Shown here piece by piece: positions 33,394 through 37,177 of a DNA stretch of 37,177 nucleotides. Each line of letters opens with the position of its first letter. Within the stretch, counting starts at the first letter, position 1. This DNA comes from Elusimicrobiota bacterium. GTDB taxonomy: Bacteria; Ratteibacteria; UBA8468; B48-G9; JAFGKM01. The DNA is taken from positions 1 to 37,177 of the forward strand of contig JAAYXZ010000004.1 of assembly GCA_012515635.1 (NCBI GenBank), in the 5' to 3' direction. The notes below the pieces were generated by a model. It was not told where the DNA came from, did not search any database, and worked only from the letters and a program-made list of their open reading frames with translations. Position numbers and translations under genes: made by a program.

Positions 33394-34653
33394 TTATTTT
33401 TCCAAATACCTGCGCGGGTCAGTTATCATCCCCTCAATACTGCTTGCGGCAACCGTAGCGGGAGATGCAAGATATATAAAAGCATTCTGGTTCCCCATTC
33501 TTCCTTTAAAATTCCTGTTAGCCGTTGAAATAACGTTATCCCCATCTGAAGGAATACCCTGATGCGTTCCTACGCAAGGACCGCAACCCGGGTTGGTAAC
33601 ACAACCTCCTGCTTCTGTTATTGCCTGTATATATCCCTTCTCCATACATTCAAGATATATAGCCCGCGAACCGGGGGTACAGATAAGACGCACACCTGCT
33701 TTAACTCTTCTACCCTTCAATATAGATGCGGCTATTGCAAAATCTTCCGTTCTTCCGTTGGTGCAAGTCCCTATGAATGCCTGCTGTATCTCTGTTCCTG
33801 TTACCTGTTCAATATCCACAACATTATCAACCGTATGCGGCTTTGCCACCTGAGGCGAGAGGTTTGATATATCTATCTCCACCTCTCTTTCATATACTGC
33901 TCCTTTATCGGGAAATACCGCATTATATTCCTTTACGTTATGACTTTTAAGCCACTCTTCCGTTATATTATCAACCTCCATTATCCCGCATTTTGCGCCA
34001 ACCTCAGTGGTAAGATTACAGAGAGTGAACCTCTCACTCATGCTTATATCTTCCACACCAGGCCCTGTAAACTCTACGCTCTTGTATGTAGCGCCTTCTG
34101 CAGTGAGAACCTTTACAAAATTTAAGGCGATATCCTTCCCGTAAACTCCGTTTTTTCGTTTTCCTTTAAGGATAATCCTGATACTCTGCGGAACTTTAAA
34201 CCACTGGCTTCCGGTAAGAAGCGCAATGGCAAGGTCCGTGGAGCCCACACCGCAAGACATTACATTGAGCGCTCCGTATGTGGGCGTGTGGCTATCTGCG
34301 CCAAGAACAAGGTCCCCGCTTTTTACCAACCCTTTTTCCGGCAACAGAACATGGCAAACGCCTTCCCCTACATCAAAGAGTTGTATCTTATATTTTCTGG
34401 CAAAATCCCTCATCATCTTATGAAGCGCAGATACCCCTTGGCTCTGGCTGGGACTGTTATGGTCTATTACCAATGCCGCTTTTTCAGGATTAAACACTCT
34501 GTCAGCGTTAAACTGCTCAAATGCCTGTATCACAAGAGGCGCAGTGCCATCTTGCGCCATAAGAAAATCCACCTTTGCCAGAGTGATGTCTCCTGCAAAA
34601 ACCTGTCTCCCCGAATGAGAAGAAAGAATCTTCTCTGCTATTGTCTGTTTCAT
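33394..34653 (-). CDS. LeuC/homoaconitase-type hydro-lyase large subunit
   Basis: This 419-residue protein is the [4Fe-4S] large subunit of an isopropylmalate isomerase/homoaconitase-type enzyme, which moves a hydroxyl group on isopropylmalate, homocitrate or related acids. Cluster cysteines are Cys297 (IGTCTNGR), Cys357 and Cys360 (NPGCGPC). The active-site loop reads ADSHTPTYGAL, where LeuC usually has SHTCTYGAL and aconitase SHTPN, so specificity is unclear. Length matches the archaeal/thermophilic LeuC group that needs a separate small subunit. No small subunit (leuD) is in the window. It follows a citrate/homocitrate synthase-like gene by 69 nt, which argues for successive steps on one chain. 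Confidence 0.85.
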   Translation of the reverse strand: MKQTIAEKILSSHSGRQVFAGDITLAKVDFLMAQDGTAPLVIQAFEQFNADRVFNPEKAALVIDHNSPSQSQGVSALHKMMRDFARKYKIQLFDVGEGVCHVLLPEKGLVKSGDLVLGADSHTPTYGALNVMSCGVGSTDLAIALLTGSQWFKVPQSIRIILKGKRKNGVYGKDIALNFVKVLTAEGATYKSVEFTGPGVEDISMSERFTLCNLTTEVGAKCGIMEVDNITEEWLKSHNVKEYNAVFPDKGAVYEREVEIDISNLSPQVAKPHTVDNVVDIEQVTGTEIQQAFIGTCTNGRTEDFAIAASILKGRRVKAGVRLICTPGSRAIYLECMEKGYIQAITEAGGCVTNPGCGPCVGTHQGIPSDGDNVISTANRNFKGRMGNQNAFIYLASPATVAASSIEGMITDPRRYLEK

Positions 34654-34722
34654 AACCTCTGTTAAGTTGACAACAAAAAACTGAATATGTTAATTTTTTA
34701 TTATCTCTGCTGTTTTAATCTC

Positions 34723-35970
34723 TTAATCAGCATCTTTCAGCGGAGTCAAAGTAAGAATCTCTTTTGCTTCATCAGGATGCTTTGCGATAAATATCAATTC
34801 ATCTTCTGAGATGGGCAGCTGATTTTCAACGTTTGCGTATCTTGCAAGCGTAAGAATCTTTCTTGCCTCCTCGTCATCCTTAAACTTTATCGCTAACTTG
34901 CCATATACATTCCTCAATCCTTTTATTCCGCTGTATTCTCCCATTAATATCATTCTTCCTGTTTCCACAATATCAGGTTCTCCCCTGCCTAACTCCTCAA
35001 AATCATATAACTCATAGTTTCTTCTGTTTTTCAATGCTCCGTCAACATGGATTCCTGACGCATGCGCAAACGCATTTTTTCCGACACCCACCTGATTTAT
35101 TGGAATAGGAACCTCAAATGCATACGATGCATAATGACACATCTTCCATGCCATCTTCAAGTCAATTCTCTCGTCCAGTTGATACTTTCCTGTAAACCCG
35201 TTCGCATATTTTAAAGCAAGAAGGACAGAGACAATGTCCGCATTTCCTGCCCGCTCTCCCATACCATTAACAGTGGTATTGATATAAGCGTCCACTCCCC
35301 CGTCAATAGCGGCTTTTGCCCCTGATATAGAGCAAGCGACAGCCAACCCCAAATCGTTATGACAGTGAAGTTCTATCGGTATCTTAACTTCCTTTGCTAT
35401 TGTGTATATCTTCTCATATATGCTGTTCGGAGAATCAAAGCCCAGTGTATCGCAATATCTAATTCTGTCCGCGCCATTTGCTTTTGCTGCCGCAGCAAAC
35501 TCAACAAGGTGTTTTATCTTGGTTCGAGACGCATCTTCAGCATTTACCCCGATAGATTTTATCCCTTTTTCTCTGGCAAGTTTTAAGGCATCCGCCATAG
35601 AACTCAACACATCCTTAAACTTCATCCTCCCTAAAAACTTTCCTACTATCATCTGTTCAGATGTAGAGATGGAGATATTTGCGTGTTCTATTCCCGGAAC
35701 ATTTTTAAACGCTAACTCCACATCCTGAGGTATAGCCCGCAACCAACCGGAAAGCCGCATTGGAGATAATACTTTCTTCTTTGCAAGTTTTACATTGGCA
35801 TTCAGATAGTTCACCTCATGCTCTGTCGTGGGAAACCCCGCTTCACTTTGAAATACACCCATCTGGTTCAGATAACAGTTTATCATCGTCTTTTGAAGTT
35901 TAGAGAGTCCTAAATGCGCCGTCTGCACGCCATCCCTATTTGTTACGTCTATTATTCGTATCTTGTTCAT
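34723..35970 (-). CDS. Homocitrate/Re-citrate/isopropylmalate synthase-family enzyme
   Basis: This is a 415-residue DRE-TIM metallolyase that joins acetyl-CoA with a 2-oxoacid. Visible motifs are VTNRDGVQTAH (Arg12, Asp13), GVNAEDASRT, RYCDTLG, IELHCHNDLGLAVA (HxH metal ligands) and NTTVNGMGERAGNADI. The first motif reads RDGVQTA and not RDGEQTPG, which resembles the group containing anaerobic Re-citrate synthase and some homocitrate synthases. There is no C-terminal leucine-regulatory domain, so it is not typical LeuA. I chose the ATG at 35968-35970 because AAGGAG lies 8 nt upstream inside the longer open frame. It is 35 nt after rplM. Citrate, homocitrate and isopropylmalate synthesis all remain possible. 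Confidence 0.8.
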   Translation of the reverse strand: MNKIRIIDVTNRDGVQTAHLGLSKLQKTMINCYLNQMGVFQSEAGFPTTEHEVNYLNANVKLAKKKVLSPMRLSGWLRAIPQDVELAFKNVPGIEHANISISTSEQMIVGKFLGRMKFKDVLSSMADALKLAREKGIKSIGVNAEDASRTKIKHLVEFAAAAKANGADRIRYCDTLGFDSPNSIYEKIYTIAKEVKIPIELHCHNDLGLAVACSISGAKAAIDGGVDAYINTTVNGMGERAGNADIVSVLLALKYANGFTGKYQLDERIDLKMAWKMCHYASYAFEVPIPINQVGVGKNAFAHASGIHVDGALKNRRNYELYDFEELGRGEPDIVETGRMILMGEYSGIKGLRNVYGKLAIKFKDDEEARKILTLARYANVENQLPISEDELIFIAKHPDEAKEILTLTPLKDAD

Positions 35971-36005
35971 ATTCACTTTCTCCTTTATTCTTTTCAAGAT
36001 ACACC

Positions 36006-36437
36006 CTACGCTTCAATCTGTTGCGGGTCCTGTGCTTGATGCGGGTGTTGGCTCCCTTTATACACCTTCAGTTTTTTAATCATCTGGTTCCCTAACTTTG
36101 TCTTCGGCAACATTCCCCTGACAGCAAGATTAACTACCTTCTCAGGTTTTCTGCCAAGAAGGGAGCGGAGCGATTCTTCCTTTAAACTTCCCAAATACCC
36201 GCTGTGTTTATAGTATTTTTTGTCATCTAATTTCTTACCTGTAACCTTTACCTTGTCAGCATTAATAACTATAACAAAGTCGCCTGTATCAACATTCGGA
36301 GACCATATCGGTTTGTTTTTTCCCATCAGTATCTTTGCAATCTTGGTTGCAAACCGTCCCAACGTCTGGTCTGATGCGTCTATGAGATACCACTTTCTTT
36401 CAATATCCTGCTTTTTTGCTACTAATGTTTTGGTCAT
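36006..36437 (-). CDS. rplM: 50S ribosomal protein L13
   Basis: L13 is an early-assembling large-subunit protein. The 143 residues show [50 protein letters not shown] and the [21 protein letters not shown] block, all normal for the family. GGAGGAG lies 5 nt before the ATG. In most bacteria rpsI (S9) follows at once; here a synthase gene follows and rpsI is not in the window. An extended -10 promoter lies upstream, so rplM likely begins the transcript. Confidence 0.96.
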   Translation of the reverse strand: MTKTLVAKKQDIERKWYLIDASDQTLGRFATKIAKILMGKNKPIWSPNVDTGDFVIVINADKVKVTGKKLDDKKYYKHSGYLGSLKEESLRSLLGRKPEKVVNLAVRGMLPKTKLGNQMIKKLKVYKGSQHPHQAQDPQQIEA

Positions 36438-36468
36438 TTTTCTCCTCCATAAAAATATTTAGTGGTTT

Positions 36469-36498
36469 ATTATACCATTATCCGCTTATTTTTTGCAA
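36469..36498 (-). promoter_or_regulatory. Promoter for rplM
   Basis: TTGCAA (36493-36498), 18 nt and TATAAT (36469-36474) on the minus strand. The -10 is preceded by TGG, giving an extended -10 element. Transcription should begin near 36462, just before the GGAGGAG ribosome site. Confidence 0.65.
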
Positions 36499-36532
36499 TA
36501 TTCCTGTTTGGGACTATTCTGTTAGATTTAGA

Positions 36533-37177
36533 TTACGAAAAAAATATTCTTGCGCTGGAAAGGAAATAAGGGAGATATTGCTTAAGGACCGGACTGGTAA
36601 AATTATCCACAAACGGCTGCCCTGCTTTATTCATCTCCGTCCCGCACACCACAGGCATATCCATCTTTTGAGCGGTTAGCATAAACTCTTCCAATCTCTT
36701 AATCTTATGCGCCCTCTCATCGCTGTCTTTAATATTATAGTTTCTCTCGGGAATAATGGTGACCGCTTTTATTCCTTTACTCTTTAACAGTTCCAGAAAC
36801 TCTTCCGCTTTTTCTTCTCCGGGGCTTGTCCCGTCAAGCCATGTTCCTGTAGGAATACCGCCTGCATTCTCTATCATCTGCGCCACATCATCAAAGAGCG
36901 GAAAGGTCTCCCTCTCGGGAGGCATATACCCCGGACCACCGTATTTTACAAGCGTTTTCCTTAATAATTCCTGAAAATCCATCCTTTTTTTTATTCTTAT
37001 ATCCCTTATCTTCTCTATATTGATTTTCAGGATATCTGCCCAAAATATATCCGTTTTTTCTCCCAATATCTCTTCCGACCGTCTCTGGTATGCCTCTGTG
37101 ATATGTCTCTCTGTCGGGTTCCCTGAAGGAGTTAAAGAAAGCACATCCCTCTCATAGTTCACCTCAACATCTTTCAG
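36533..37177 (-). CDS. PHP-like metal-dependent hydrolase, 5' part beyond window
   Basis: The visible 214 residues are the C-terminal part of a protein that continues off the right edge, since the frame stays open to the end of the window. The segments SGNPTERHITEAY, DVAQMIENAGGIPTGTWLDG, LLKSKGIKAVTIIPERN and a late MPVVCGTEMNKAGQPF are laid out like the second half of PHP-family proteins (polymerase-and-histidinol-phosphatase fold). In many of those the GGIP segment continues AHP; here it reads TGTW, so a metal-binding histidine may be absent. The function is unknown. It ends 95 nt before rplM. Confidence 0.5.
   Translation of the reverse strand: MKDVEVNYERDVLSLTPSGNPTERHITEAYQRRSEEILGEKTDIFWADILKINIEKIRDIRIKKRMDFQELLRKTLVKYGGPGYMPPERETFPLFDDVAQMIENAGGIPTGTWLDGTSPGEEKAEEFLELLKSKGIKAVTIIPERNYNIKDSDERAHKIKRLEEFMLTAQKMDMPVVCGTEMNKAGQPFVDNFTSPVLKQYLPYFLSSARIFFS

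Noticed and set aside
1..37177. CRISPR arrays, insertion sequences, integrases, phage genes
   Set aside because: I saw no regular direct repeats with spacers and no transposase- or integrase-like products on either strand.

Overview
The window reads as ordinary chromosomal DNA of an uncultivated, lipid-A-bearing diderm (Gram-negative-type) bacterium of moderate GC. Evidence for a diderm envelope is a Kdo transferase (waaA), a Pal lipoprotein, Lgt and LspA, and three predicted lipoproteins. Gene density is very high, start and stop codons overlap often (ATGA), starts include GTG and TTG, and there are no insertion sequences, phage genes or CRISPR arrays. The mix of genes (OPT-like/DUF6785-type transporters, a giant M28-like/FtsX protein, archease next to gyrA, rplM without rpsI, glyQ without glyS) suits a candidate phylum near Omnitrophota or PVC-like lineages, but that placement is a guess that cannot be proven from this sequence.

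Layout, left to right. 1-4372 (minus): a cell-wall amidase, queD and the arginine genes argB-argD-argF, with argF cut by the window edge. 4508-5367 (minus): smpB followed by tmRNA, a complete ribosome-rescue module with the tmRNA promoter lying across the smpB stop codon. 5438-6838 (plus): a beta-CASP metallo-beta-lactamase RNase. 6867-13990 (minus): a four-gene envelope operon made of a small two-helix membrane protein, a TPR lipoprotein, a 1462-residue M28-like/FtsX fusion and an OPT-like transporter. 14123-15091 (minus): glyQ followed 8 nt later by tRNA-Leu(GAG).

15243-18147 (plus): rpmA-acpS-nnrD and then, from its own consensus promoter, pal and a coiled-coil LysM lipoprotein. 18268-18339 (minus): tRNA-Glu(UUC). 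18407-19906 (plus): a promoter, a long potentially structured leader and waaA. 19917-29767 (minus): an eight-gene, tightly packed run gyrB-gyrA-archease-dksA-like-lspA-lgt-FHA-clpB. 30027-37177 (minus): the end of a PHP-like protein, then rplM, a citrate/homocitrate synthase-like enzyme, a LeuC/aconitase-like large subunit, gatA and a second OPT-like (DUF6785/DUF6784-type) transporter.

Genes that plausibly act together: Lgt and LspA mature the three lipoproteins seen here; tmRNA and SmpB tag stalled products; argBDF make citrulline from glutamate-derived intermediates; the synthase and LeuC-like subunit would act in sequence on a 2-oxoacid/citrate-type chain. The best candidate for an undescribed system is the operon at 6867-13990. 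It joins a peptidase-fold domain that has lost its zinc ligands to an FtsX permease, with a lipoprotein and an OPT-like transporter but no visible ATPase. Other points of interest are a non-canonical tmRNA T-loop, a back-to-back pair of promoters predicted to give leaderless glyQ and rpmA mRNAs, a shortened L27 tail, and a switch-like set of inverted repeats upstream of waaA. No stretch longer than 300 bases lacks a feature.
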